DNA of 52,962 nucleotides, taken from the NCBI GenBank assembly GCA_030725745.1, contig JANRFH010000001.1:1-52962 (forward strand). Reading direction: 5' to 3'. Positions 1 to 9,144 of this stretch are shown one piece after another. Both the position numbers and the translations under genes were made by a program. Source of the stretch: Akkermansiaceae bacterium (GTDB lineage: Bacteria > Verrucomicrobiota > Verrucomicrobiia > Verrucomicrobiales > Akkermansiaceae). The first letter of the stretch is position 1; every line of letters begins with the position of its first letter. The notes beneath the pieces were generated by a model. It did no database searches, was not told the origin of the DNA, and was given only the letters and a program-made list of their open reading frames with translations.

Positions 1-44
1 GCGCTTCACGCATACGCTCTTCGTTGCTGTGCGGAGGTGATGGT

Positions 45-74
45 CAAGGAGCGGCAGCTCTCCAGAGTGCCGAC
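45..74. repeat. REP-like palindrome, copy 1 of a two-copy family
   Basis: The first 177 bases hold no supportable gene. They contain an imperfect palindrome in which CGGCAgCTCT faces AGAGTGCCG, preceded by CAAGGAGCG. The same arrangement (CAAGGAGCG followed by CTCTGCAGAG) lies in reverse orientation just after the pyrG stop codon at 48382-48412. This is consistent with a dispersed extragenic palindrome. No promoter for the next gene could be pinned down. Confidence 0.45.
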
Positions 75-177
75 AGAGGGGTTGGAAATAGCTACCTCAG
101 ATATTTCCTGACGCCACCATAGGTATCCTAAGAAATATCCTATTTTTCGATAAGAAATTGCTCCCGAAGCCAGTATA

Positions 178-2778
178 ATGTCTTACGTGATTCGCAAAAC
201 TCCGCTCATCCACATCGCCCTCGGCTTCCTGATCATCAGCCCTCTGTCCGCCGCTCCGGGCGATGATGTTTATCAAAAAGGCTTCCTCTCCAAAGAAGAG
301 GCGCACAAGTCCATCGAGCTCATGGATGGTTACCGCCTTGAGCTAGTGCTAGCCGATCCAGATATCCAAGAGCCAGTAGCTATGGCATGGGATGGCAATG
401 GCGCACTCTACGTCGTGGAAATGCGCACCTACATGCAGGATGCGGATGCCACCGGTGAGCAGGAGCCGCGCAGCCGCATTTCCCGCCACGAGGATACGGA
501 TGGCGATGGCGTCTACGACAAGCACAGCGTTTTCATCGATGACCTCCTGCTCCCTCGGATGATCCTGCCGCTCGATGACCGCCTCATGGTCGGCATCACC
601 AATACCCTAGATCTCTGGAACTACCGCGATAGCGATGGAGACGGGGTGGCGGATGAAAAGGTGAAAATCTATGAAGGCGGCAAGCGTGGCGGCAACATGG
701 AGCACCAGCCCAGCGGCCTGATCTGGAACCTCGATAACTGGATCTACCTCACCTACGAGCCCAAGCGCTACCGTTTCACCAACGGTAAACTCGAAGTCCA
801 GAATCTCCCCCGAGGCGGCGGTCAGTGGGGCCTCGGCCAGGACGATGCCGGGCGCCTCTACTACTCCGCCGCCGGTGGCGAAAAGCCAGCCTTCTCCTTC
901 CAGCAGCCCATCGCCTATGGCGCGCTCGAGCTACCGGATCAGTTGGAAAAAGGCTTTACCACCGTCTATCCCATCGCCGAGGTGCCGGATGTCCAGGGTG
1001 GCGCTCGCCGGGTCGGCCCCAATGGCGGGCTGAACAACTTCACTGGATGTGCCGGCCAATCCATCTACCGTGGCGACCGCTTGCCCGCCGAGCTCAAGGG
1101 CAACCTACTCATCCCCGAACCCGTCGGCCGCATGATCCGTCAGGTAGAGGTCGATCGCAAGGACGGGAAGACCGTGCTCCGCAACGCCCACCCCGGCGCT
1201 GAGTTCATCCGTGCTCGCGATGTGAACTTCCGCCCTCTCTGGTCTGCCACCTCACCGGATGGCGCCATGATGATCCTCGATATGCATCGCGGCATCATCC
1301 AGCAGGGAAACTGGACGGCACCCGGCAGCTACCTGCGCGGCATCATCGAGAAGTGGGGGCTTGATAAAAACATTGGCCACGGCCGCCTCTACCGTCTCGT
1401 CCACGATTCCTTCCAGCCCGATGTCCAGCCGCGCATGCTCGAGGAATCCACAGCCCAGCTCGTCTCCCACCTCTCCCATCCCAATGGCTGGTGGCGCGAT
1501 ACTGCCCAGAAACTCATCATCCTCCGCGATGATCGCGAGAGCGTCGTGCCCGCTTTGGAAAACCTCCTCGCTAGCGGCGAAAGCGAGCTCGGTCGCCTCC
1601 ACGCCTTGTGGACTCTTGAGGGCATGGGAAAACTCAGCCCCGCCCTCGTGATCAAGGCGCTCTCTGATAGCTCCTCGCTCGTCCGCACCTCTGCCGTCCG
1701 TTGCGCCGAGCCATGCCTCACCAGCGGGGATGTACAAGTCACCGCAGCCCTCACCGGCTCGCCCCACCTCGGCGGCGATGCTGATATGGAAATGGTCATC
1801 CAGATTTTCAACTCCATCACCGCCAGCAGAGCAAATACCGCCGGGCTCATCGCCTTCCGTGACAAGATCGCCACGGACTTTAAAGATCACCCCGTCATCT
1901 TCGCCCTCGCCAACGCCAAAGAAATCGCGCGCAAGGACAGGCTGGCGGCCGCCGAGCAGAAGAAGCACGGCCCCGCGTATGCCAAGAGCCTTGCAAACGG
2001 CAAGATCATCTACGAGCAGCTCTGCTTCGCCTGCCATGGCAACGACGGCACCGGCTCTCCCATGCCCGGAAATGAAAACGAGAAGCTCGCTCCCTCCTTC
2101 GTGAAATCGTCGCGAGTGCTCGGCAGCGGCAATAGTGTCATCCTCACCCTACTCCATGGCCTCAGCGGCGATCTCGATGGCCGCGAGTACGAAGGCCTCA
2201 TGGTCGGCATGGCGAACAACGACGACGCATGGATCGCCGATGCCTCGAACTACATCCGCAACAGCTTCGGCAACCAGGCACCCCTAATCACTCCGGACAA
2301 AGTCGCCGCGCTTCGCAAGGCACACACCTCACGCACCACCCCGTGGACACAGGCAGAGCTGGAAGCCCTCGAGCCTGCGCCCCTCACCAACCGCAAGGAA
2401 TGGAAACTCACTGCCAGCCACGGCGCGAAAGACCTCCCAGCCGCCATCGATGGCAACGCCAAGACCCGCTACACCACCGGAGCCGCGCAGCAGCCCGGCA
2501 TGTGGTTGCAGATCGAGCTACCGCAGGAAGCTACCCTCAGCGCCATCGACCTCGATGCCCGGGGCTCCGAGCGGGACTTCCCTAATGCCTACGAAGTGCA
2601 AGTTTCACAGGATGGCAAAGAGTGGGGCAAAGCCCTCGCCAAAGGAAAGGGTGGCGATGCCATCACCCGCATCGAGCTCCCCGAAGGCGCCAAAGCCCGT
2701 TTCGTGAAAATCACTCAGACCGGCAAGAACCCAAGGCTCTACTGGTCTATCCACGAGCTACAGATTTACGGGAAGTAA
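178..2778 (+). CDS. PVC-type membrane-bound dehydrogenase with CxxCH haem site and C-terminal discoidin domain
   Basis: 866 residues, exported: the hydrophobic segment at about residues 10-22 ends in a cleavable SAA motif. Residues about 45-400 form a beta-propeller-like dehydrogenase region of the kind expanded in Planctomycetes and Verrucomicrobia (it begins MAWDGNGALYVVEM). Residues about 420-590 look like HEAT-type helical repeats. A cytochrome c motif C616-F-A-C619-H620 follows, and an F5/8-type discoidin carbohydrate-binding domain fills about 735-866. The family is thought to oxidise sugars or alcohols in the periplasm and pass electrons through the haem; the substrate cannot be read from the sequence. 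The ATG at 178 is the start that gives a proper signal peptide. It is a lone gene facing a broken VWA gene. Confidence 0.88.
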   Translation: MSYVIRKTPLIHIALGFLIISPLSAAPGDDVYQKGFLSKEEAHKSIELMDGYRLELVLADPDIQEPVAMAWDGNGALYVVEMRTYMQDADATGEQEPRSRISRHEDTDGDGVYDKHSVFIDDLLLPRMILPLDDRLMVGITNTLDLWNYRDSDGDGVADEKVKIYEGGKRGGNMEHQPSGLIWNLDNWIYLTYEPKRYRFTNGKLEVQNLPRGGGQWGLGQDDAGRLYYSAAGGEKPAFSFQQPIAYGALELPDQLEKGFTTVYPIAEVPDVQGGARRVGPNGGLNNFTGCAGQSIYRGDRLPAELKGNLLIPEPVGRMIRQVEVDRKDGKTVLRNAHPGAEFIRARDVNFRPLWSATSPDGAMMILDMHRGIIQQGNWTAPGSYLRGIIEKWGLDKNIGHGRLYRLVHDSFQPDVQPRMLEESTAQLVSHLSHPNGWWRDTAQKLIILRDDRESVVPALENLLASGESELGRLHALWTLEGMGKLSPALVIKALSDSSSLVRTSAVRCAEPCLTSGDVQVTAALTGSPHLGGDADMEMVIQIFNSITASRANTAGLIAFRDKIATDFKDHPVIFALANAKEIARKDRLAAAEQKKHGPAYAKSLANGKIIYEQLCFACHGNDGTGSPMPGNENEKLAPSFVKSSRVLGSGNSVILTLLHGLSGDLDGREYEGLMVGMANNDDAWIADASNYIRNSFGNQAPLITPDKVAALRKAHTSRTTPWTQAELEALEPAPLTNRKEWKLTASHGAKDLPAAIDGNAKTRYTTGAAQQPGMWLQIELPQEATLSAIDLDARGSERDFPNAYEVQVSQDGKEWGKALAKGKGGDAITRIELPEGAKARFVKITQTGKNPRLYWSIHELQIYGK

Positions 2779-2808
2779 ATGATGGCAGGGGTGGCCTCGC
2801 CCCGTCGC

Positions 2809-4820
2809 CTATTCCTCCGCAGCAATGATGCTGATGGCGGCGCGGGCAAGCACCCGGTTGCCGTCTTCGTTCATGTAGCGTATCTCGGCTTCGCCCGGCG
2901 TTGCCGTGGCGGTCACGTTGGTGGGGGAGCCGGTGTTCGTGTATGCCCAGCCCTCGTATTGCCCGTCCTCGGTGCCTTTCGGGACGATGGTGATGAAATC
3001 TCCATTGTTGTCGGGCCCTGTCCACTCAATCGCTACCGGCTCTCCAGCGATGGCCTGAGCGGCTGACTTCAGGGTGACGACCGGGGCTGTGATCTTAATG
3101 GCCGTGCGCGCTAGGACGATGTTCCCCGTCTCGTTCATGTAGCGTATTTCCGCATCGCCGGGGGTGAAGCTGGCAATGACTTCCAGGGGATTGCCTGCCG
3201 TGGTGTATGCCCACTTCTCGTATTTCCCGTCTTCCGTACCCTTTGGCACGATGGTGATGAAATCGCCCTTGTTGTCGGGCCCCTCCCACTTGATGGACAC
3301 CGCAGAGCCGGAGACTGCTTCGGCGGGTGCCTCCAGCGTAATTTTCCCCTCGGTAATGGTGATGGGGATGCGGGCGAGGACGATGTTCCCCGTCTCGTTC
3401 ATGTAGCGGATTTCTGCAGCGCCAGTCTCGTACGGAGCCTCCACCTCGGCGGGGTTGCCGGACTTTGTGTATGCCCACTTTGCATATTTTCCGTCCTCCA
3501 TATCCTTCGGCACGATGGTGATGAAATCGCCTTTGTTATCAGGGCCGCTCCATTCGATCGATACCGTGGAGCCTTTGTTTGCTTCCGCAGCGGCTTTCAT
3601 GGTGACGCCGCCCTTGACGATGGTGATCGGCCTGCGTGCCAGCACCACGTTGCCCTGTTCATTCATGTAGCGGATCTCCGCAGCACCCAGCTCATAGGGA
3701 GCCTCTATACTTAGAGGGCTGCCGGCCTTGGTGTATGCCCACTTCTCGTATTTCCCGTCTTCCGTTCCCTTGGGCACGATGGTGATGAAATCACTTTCAT
3801 AACCGGGCCCTGTCCAAGTGATCTCCACGGGTGCACCAGCGGTGGCTTCTTCCGCCGCCTCCAGGGTGATTTGAAATTCCGTCAGGGTGATCGCCTGGCT
3901 GGCGAGGATCTTGCCGGAGATGCCGGAAATGTAGCGCACCTCCGGTAGCGCACCTCCGCATCACAGGCGGAGATGAGAGTGGCGAGCTTTGCCGTGGCCT
4001 TGTCCTTCGTGTAGGCGTAGCCGAAGTTCTCAAACGGCTTCGCACCCGCCACGGCGATGGTGACGTAATCCCCGTCCGCCTGCTCGATCTCCCATGAGAC
4101 ATCGATCTCCGTGCCAGCCACCGCCGTCTCCGGTGCGGTGAGCTTGGCGGTGCGTGTGTCCTCTTCCTTCACCGCCTGCTCGGTCATGGCTGCGGCACCC
4201 ACGGCGAGGTCGAGCGCGTCCTTGAGCGAAGCCGCATCCGAGGCAGGGAAAAACTTGCCCCCGGTGGAGTCTGCGATGCAGCGGAGTTTCTCCGTCTCCT
4301 CCGGCTTGAGGTCGAAGGCGATCACATGCGCGGTGAAATCGACACCCAGTTCCTCCAGTTTCTTCGCGGCGGCGCAGGGATCCGCATCACAGGTCTCAAG
4401 TCCATCCGAGACAAGGATCACCGTGGCCTTTTGTTCCTTGTAGCCCAGCCCCTCGGCGGCAAGCTCCAGCGAGGCGGTGATCGGCGTCATGCCCTTAGGG
4501 ATAATCTCCTCCACAGCCGCGACAAAGGCGGAGCGATCCACTTTCCCCACCGGGATGAGCAGCTCAATGTCTTCGCAATCTCCCTTCCTCCGGTGCCCGT
4601 ATGCCATCAGGCCGAGCTCTGTCTCCTCCGGCAGGGTCTTCACGAGGTTTCCGACGACTTCCCGGGCGATCTCGATCTTCGCCTTGCCCTTGATCTGCCC
4701 CCACATGCTCCCGGAAGCATCAAAGATGATCAGCGCTTAGGCTGCGGGGCGCTTTTCCTCCGCATGCATCCCCGTGGCGAGGATGAGCGAAGCCGACAAC
4801 ATCGAAAGGATAGTTCTCAT
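2809..4820 (-). pseudogene. Secreted VWA-domain protein with five tandem C-terminal modules, broken by a stop codon and a 14-bp duplication
   Basis: The ATG at 4820 begins a signal peptide (MRTILSMLSASLILATGMHA). Codon 28 (4739-4737) is TAA. The frame resumes directly as ALIIFDASGSMWGQ, a VWA domain with the MIDAS motif DASGS. After the VWA domain come five ~85-residue modules carrying DFITIVPKGTEDGKYEKWAY and AEIRYMNE signatures, the first one divergent. The reading frame breaks at 3931-3958, where the 14-mer gtagcgcacctccg is tandemly duplicated. Removing one copy joins ISACDAEVRY to ISGISGKIL exactly and restores the frame to 2809. Repaired length is about 665 codons including the internal stop. 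VWA proteins of this type bind ligands or metals outside the cytoplasm. As it stands only the N-terminal peptide would be made. The downstream open frames look functional and little diverged, which suggests recent damage. Confidence 0.85.
3931..3958 (-). repeat. 14-bp tandem duplication that shifts the reading frame
   Basis: Two perfect adjacent copies of gtagcgcacctccg (3931-3944 and 3945-3958) lie inside the VWA-module gene. Fourteen is not a multiple of three, and deleting one copy exactly fuses the upstream and downstream frames. Loss by strand slippage would revert the lesion. Confidence 0.95.
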
Positions 4821-4896
4821 AATGATGAATGATGTGCTAGACACCACACGATCTAGCAATGCTCTTGCATGCAGGCAATAGCGGAAGCGCAATGAT

Positions 4897-5122
4897 TAGG
4901 GCTACCTCATTTTGAAGAAGGAACCGCGAATGAACGCGAATGGACGCAAATCGATTGCAATTGAATCCTTCGAATGGTCCGCTTTACGCCGGTATCCCGA
5001 CTATCGTCACCTACAATGGGTCAATCTTTGCGAATTTGGTGCCTTTGAAGTATAAATATCCACTCGTATTCGCGTCTATTCGCGTCCATTCGCGGTTGAT
5101 AATCCAAAATGAGGTAGCCCTG
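4897..5122 (+). mobile_element. MITE-like element, copy 1, with terminal inverted repeats and 9-10 bp target duplication
   Basis: The ends are AGGGCTACCTCATTTTG (4898-4914) and its complement (5105-5121). The flanks are the direct repeat gcgcaatgat at 4887-4896 and 5122-5131, as expected of a target-site duplication. Inside each end lie inverted blocks of a 10-bp unit, AACCGCGAATGAACGCGAAT on the left and the complement of GACGCGAATAGACGCGAAT on the right, around a unique core of about 100 bp. A copy about 95% identical lies inverted at 46649-46864. Copy 1 has exactly one extra 10-bp unit. It encodes no transposase. CAGGG-like ends with 8-10 bp duplications recall the ISAs1 family, but that is inference. 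It lies between a pseudogene and the next gene and holds nothing else. Confidence 0.88.
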
Positions 5123-5218
5123 CGCAATGATGTTTAATGAGCAGGGCGGGGATTGATTGGCCAATGGCGGGAGTTCTGGCTTTTCATTCTGTGCCTATGG
5201 GAGGATAAGGGCGGGGAG

Positions 5219-7234
5219 ATGACGCTGACGGAAGCACGGAAGATATTGGGACTGGGGGCTGAGGAGGATCCTAGGCCGCACCTTGGGGAATTCCGATCGG
5301 TGCGGGAGAAGATTGCAGATATGGTGAGGACGGCACCGAATGATCAACTGGAGGAGCGTTATCAGGAGGGGTTGGTGGAGTTTGATCAGGCGATGGCGGT
5401 GATGCGGGAGCATCTGGAGGCGCTGGGGCTGGCGGAGCGGGTGCCAGATGTAGTCATCGAGGATGTGGCTGTTGAGGAAAAGGGGAGTGCCGTTTTCGTG
5501 GCGGCAAATGAGGTGGCGGATGGTGCGGGCTTGCCTGTCGTTTCTCATGAGGCGGCGGCGGTGGTTTCTGGACAAGCGGTGGCTGAGGAGGAAGATCCGG
5601 AGCCATCTACTGGGAAGCTCTTCCGGTTGGTGGTGGTGATTCTGGTGTTGCTCTCGCTGGCGGGCTTCGGCGGCTGGGGGTATCTGAAGATTCAGGAGAG
5701 AAATGAGATGGAGAAGCGCGAGCGGGTGGTTTTCCTAGAAAGGCAGGGAGCGATTTTCAGCGAGAACCGGCGCTGGCCGGAGGCGACGGAGACCTTTGAT
5801 GAGATCGAAAGTATTTATCCAGATTCCGATCTGGTGATGATGGGGCGGCGGAGCATCGAGGCAGGGATGGTGGAGGAGCAGAATCAATTCATCGGCTACT
5901 GGAAGGGCGAGGCGATCGCTGCCTTCGATGCGAGCCGGTGGGATGATTCTGAGAAGGCGGCACAGCAGGTGCTGGAGAAATATCCTGACGAGAAGGAGCT
6001 GACGGAGTTGATCGGTAGAATTGCGGTGGCGAAGAGGGAGGAGGAGAGGCAGAAGGCTTTTGAGGTGATTGTGGAGCTGATCGAGAAGCGTTCCTACGAC
6101 GAGGCAGTTTCTAAAGCAGAGAAACTCACCGAAGAGAATGCTTCCGATAGAGGGGCTGCGGAAATACTCAAGCGGGCAAACGCGGCAAAGGCGAAGGCGG
6201 AGGCGGATCTGGAGCGTGCGCGGATGTTGCTGGCGCAGGCGACAGAGAGGGATAAGGGCGAGTTTGACGAGGAGGCGCTGGAGTGGATTCGCGAGGCAGT
6301 TTCCCTAGCACCGGATGATGCGGAGATCCTTGCGAAGTATGAGAAGATGGCGGCCTACACGCGGACGATACGCGTGCCTGAGGAGTTCAATACGGTGGGC
6401 GAGGCACTGCAGGCGGCGAGGGACAAGGACAGGATCGTGGTGGGAGAAGGTGTGTGGGAGGGGCCGTTTTTCCTGAATGTCGCGGCGGAGATCGAAGGGG
6501 TGTCTGGAAAGACAGTGATGCAATGCGAGGCGGACAAGGGCTGCGTGATCACTATCGGTGCAGGGGCCATCGGCGCACGGTTGAGTGGAGTGACACTGAA
6601 GCACGAGTCTTTCGATGCAGGTGAGGAGAGGTTCTCTCTGGTGCTGCTGAGTGGAGGTCAGGCGGATTTTTCCGACTGCCTCTTCGAGAAGGGAAGTGGC
6701 CACGGGCTGGCGGTGACGGGTGGTGGAAAGGCGAAGGTACAGCGCTGCCGTTTTACGGAAAATGGATGGAACGGTATCGCGGTAATGGGCGCGGGGAGCT
6801 TCCTAGAGGCGGAGGAAAATACCCTTAAAGGGAATTTTCAGAATGGCATCGAGGGCTGGGATGATGGTTCGCTGCTGCTGACGAAGAATCAATGCACGGG
6901 CAACAGCCGCAACGGGATCCACGTGGACAACGGCGAATCTGCCTTTGATGCAACGGGCAACATCCTCTCAGAGAACCGGGAGTTCGGGATAGTGATCAGC
7001 AGTGGCGGTTCGGGCAAAGTGACGAACAATACAATGGAGAAGAATTTCCTCGGAGGCATGGTGATCAAGGCGGCAGCATCGGCGGTCGTGGTCTCTGGCA
7101 ATGAGATACGTGCGAATAATGGAAGTGGGATGGTGCTTGAAAAGGGGCTTTCCAAGGAGTCCTACGAGGGCAACCGCGTGGGTGGGAATAATGGCAAGGA
7201 CTGGGTGCTGGATGCGGATCTGACGGTGGATTGA
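5219..7234 (+). CDS. Membrane-anchored TPR and right-handed beta-helix protein
   Basis: 671 residues from the ATG at 5219, preceded by GGGGAG; the frame is open 22 codons further upstream but with no better start. Residues 1-70 form an acidic helical block (MTLTEARKILGLG) placed like a J-domain but without HPD. A single membrane segment (LVVVILVLLSLAGFGGWGYL) lies near residue 155. A helical, charged region with TPR-like spacing follows to about 395, then a parallel beta-helix of pectate-lyase type to the end. The helix repeats carry N-G-I and G-N-x-I ladders (NGIAVMGAGSFLEAEENTL). Topology suggests a cytoplasmic N-terminus and periplasmic helix. Beta-helices of this sort usually bind or process polysaccharide, but no catalytic residues are evident. 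Function unknown. It has no close co-directional neighbour. Confidence 0.8.
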   Translation: MTLTEARKILGLGAEEDPRPHLGEFRSVREKIADMVRTAPNDQLEERYQEGLVEFDQAMAVMREHLEALGLAERVPDVVIEDVAVEEKGSAVFVAANEVADGAGLPVVSHEAAAVVSGQAVAEEEDPEPSTGKLFRLVVVILVLLSLAGFGGWGYLKIQERNEMEKRERVVFLERQGAIFSENRRWPEATETFDEIESIYPDSDLVMMGRRSIEAGMVEEQNQFIGYWKGEAIAAFDASRWDDSEKAAQQVLEKYPDEKELTELIGRIAVAKREEERQKAFEVIVELIEKRSYDEAVSKAEKLTEENASDRGAAEILKRANAAKAKAEADLERARMLLAQATERDKGEFDEEALEWIREAVSLAPDDAEILAKYEKMAAYTRTIRVPEEFNTVGEALQAARDKDRIVVGEGVWEGPFFLNVAAEIEGVSGKTVMQCEADKGCVITIGAGAIGARLSGVTLKHESFDAGEERFSLVLLSGGQADFSDCLFEKGSGHGLAVTGGGKAKVQRCRFTENGWNGIAVMGAGSFLEAEENTLKGNFQNGIEGWDDGSLLLTKNQCTGNSRNGIHVDNGESAFDATGNILSENREFGIVISSGGSGKVTNNTMEKNFLGGMVIKAAASAVVVSGNEIRANNGSGMVLEKGLSKESYEGNRVGGNNGKDWVLDADLTVD

Positions 7235-7740
7235 ATTAGCTCAAGGAGCGGCGTTTGAGGGATTCCTAAAGGTGTTAACAGTCACTTCATCTCGCATCGC
7301 CTCGATTCTCTATAGCGCCGACGCCTGCACGGGAAATATCTGGTTTAGAACGTTTGCCAAAAGTCTGTGCGTTTTTTCTCAAGCACCACACCACACCTAG
7401 AGCCTTCGGCAGCTATGATGCCGGGCGGTATAGTGAACGTAACTCGTTCTAATTTTCACTACCGTATCGTATTCCATGGACCGCGAGTCTTCAGCTCGCC
7501 CCGGAGCACTGAGCTATTGCAGTGGGGCGGGCTGAAGACCCGCGGTCCGATCGCCCCTTTTGTGGGGGATATACATGCACGGACTTTTGGCGCAGGGTCT
7601 TGCTATTTCCAGATTCTTATTTGAGGGAATAAAATGAGTCATCGTATCCCTCCATTTGCCTCCGGCTATCTCCACTCTGTTTCGATTCCGCTTCGCTGCG
7701 ATTGGCGCTCTGTAGAGCCGCCGCTTCTTGTCGTTCCCAC
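7235..7740. other. 506-bp intergenic region with a REP-like hairpin
   Basis: No coding region is convincing here. The only clear structure is the palindrome at 7478-7548, described separately. The segment just after the stop contains CAAGGAGCGGCG, which resembles the start of the palindrome family at 45-74 but lacks its inverted arm. Confidence 0.5.
7478..7548. repeat. Long imperfect palindrome (25-bp arms, 21-nt loop)
   Basis: The left arm at 7478-7502 begins GGACCGCGAGTCTTCAGC. The right arm at 7524-7548 is its complement with two differences (A to G and T to C), so both strands can fold. The loop carries a further short pair, CACTG and CAGTG. Similar GC-rich palindromes around GTCTTCAGCCCGCCCC are familiar as extragenic repeats in this phylum. 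Whether it also ends transcription of either flanking gene is not clear, as no T-run follows. Confidence 0.65.
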
Positions 7741-9021
7741 CTAGGGCTTGGGAGCGGGGAGTTTGGTGCCTTCGGGGATGTGGAGGTGGACGTCGGACTG
7801 CGGGTAGGGGATGCTGATGCCGGCGGCGTCGAATTCCTTTTTGACGCGCTTGGTGATTTCCCAATAGACGGTCCAGTGATCGGCGGTGGCTGCCCATGGG
7901 CGGCAGATGAAATTAACGGAAGAGTCGGCGAGCTCGTGGAGGTGGATGGCGGGTTCTGGCTCATCAAGGACGAGTTCGTTTTCTGATACGATGCGTTCAA
8001 GGATCTCTTGGGCTTTTTCGGTATCATCGCCGTAGCCAATGCCGAAGATCATATCGACACGGCGTGTGGGCATGCCGGTGATATTGGTGATGACTTCGCC
8101 CCAGACTTTCTTGTTGGGGACGATGACTTTCTTGTTGTCGAAGGTGCGGATGACGGTGCTTACGAGGCTGACGCTATCGACATTGCCAGTAACGCCTCCG
8201 ACTTCGACGGCGTTTCCGACATCGAAGGGGCGGTAGATGATGAGCATGAGGCCTGCAGCAAAATTCCCGAGGGTATCCTGCAGGGCGAAGGCGAGGATAA
8301 AGGCGCCGCCGCCGATGAGAGCGAGTGCCGCTCCGACGTTCACCCCTACGGTGCCGAGTGCGACGATCAAGCCGATGAGGAGTATTGCGCGGCGGCTCAT
8401 CTTGTTGATGAAGACCTTGAGGAGTGCGGAAATATGAATCTGCTTTTCTAGGGTGCGGCGGATGAGTTTTGTGGCGAAGTATGAGATGAACCAGAAGACC
8501 ACCATGACGAAGATGAACTTGAGTGAGTTGACCAACCACTTGATGCCACCATCTTCAGATTGTAGCCATCTATTGAGAGTGTTCCAGCGCGTGGCTAGGT
8601 CGTTTGCTTCTGGGTCGATGCCAATGACAGCTGCGATGTATTTGTTGTATTCCTCGACGTCTCCACCTTTCACCTCGAAGGCTTCAACGGCGATACGAGC
8701 ACGCGTGATAATGTCAGACTTTTCTTCGCGGAGTTTGATGAGATCGGCGCGGATGGCTTTTTCATCGCCTTCATTCTTGAGGATTTTGATTTCCGCTTGA
8801 GAGATTTCTTTGGATTTCTCCTCAAGCACATCCACCCATGCGGCGACCTCTATGGAAAGTTCGTCTTTGGTAAGGGGGTCGAGGGATAGGGCGAGGATGT
8901 CTTTGTCAATTGCCGGATCGGATGCAGTGGAGGTGGCAGGGGATTCCGCATCCTGAGCTAGGGCGAATGGAGAGGCAGAGACGAAGAGGATAAATGCGAG
9001 TGAGAAGAATCTAGAAATCAT
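7741..9021 (-). CDS. Small-conductance mechanosensitive channel (MscS family)
   Basis: 426 residues from the ATG at 9021, which gives a clean signal peptide (ISRFFSLAFILFVSASPFALAQ); an upstream in-frame start at 9111 would bury it. A coiled, charged extracytoplasmic domain covers about residues 30-150. Three membrane helices follow, then the MscS pore helix rich in Gly and Ala (ALALIGGGAFILAFALQDTLG) and the soluble beta and alpha/beta vestibule (DNKKVIVPNKKVWGEVITN). The protein releases solutes on hypo-osmotic shock from the inner membrane. It is divergent from the ClC gene, 123 bp away, so the two may share a control region. Confidence 0.9.
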   Translation of the reverse strand: MISRFFSLAFILFVSASPFALAQDAESPATSTASDPAIDKDILALSLDPLTKDELSIEVAAWVDVLEEKSKEISQAEIKILKNEGDEKAIRADLIKLREEKSDIITRARIAVEAFEVKGGDVEEYNKYIAAVIGIDPEANDLATRWNTLNRWLQSEDGGIKWLVNSLKFIFVMVVFWFISYFATKLIRRTLEKQIHISALLKVFINKMSRRAILLIGLIVALGTVGVNVGAALALIGGGAFILAFALQDTLGNFAAGLMLIIYRPFDVGNAVEVGGVTGNVDSVSLVSTVIRTFDNKKVIVPNKKVWGEVITNITGMPTRRVDMIFGIGYGDDTEKAQEILERIVSENELVLDEPEPAIHLHELADSSVNFICRPWAATADHWTVYWEITKRVKKEFDAAGISIPYPQSDVHLHIPEGTKLPAPKP

Positions 9022-9144
9022 GTCTTGGAGCAACCCTGCACGGGAAGTCGGTTGGGTCAAGGGGTGAGAAGGAACTGAGATTGTAGAGGAAGGCGAAGCA
9101 TTTCTGGTCAAACGGGAGCATGCGTGATACCGCCGGGGTGTAGA

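Noticed and set aside
1252-2037. 261-codon frame antisense to the PVC dehydrogenase
   Set aside because: Composition follows codon-position bias of the sense gene; no start signal and no recognisable domain.
4940-5137. 65-codon open frame
   Set aside because: It lies entirely in the MITE-like element, and the same frame in copy 2 merely runs into pheS. The sequence is repeat DNA, not a gene.
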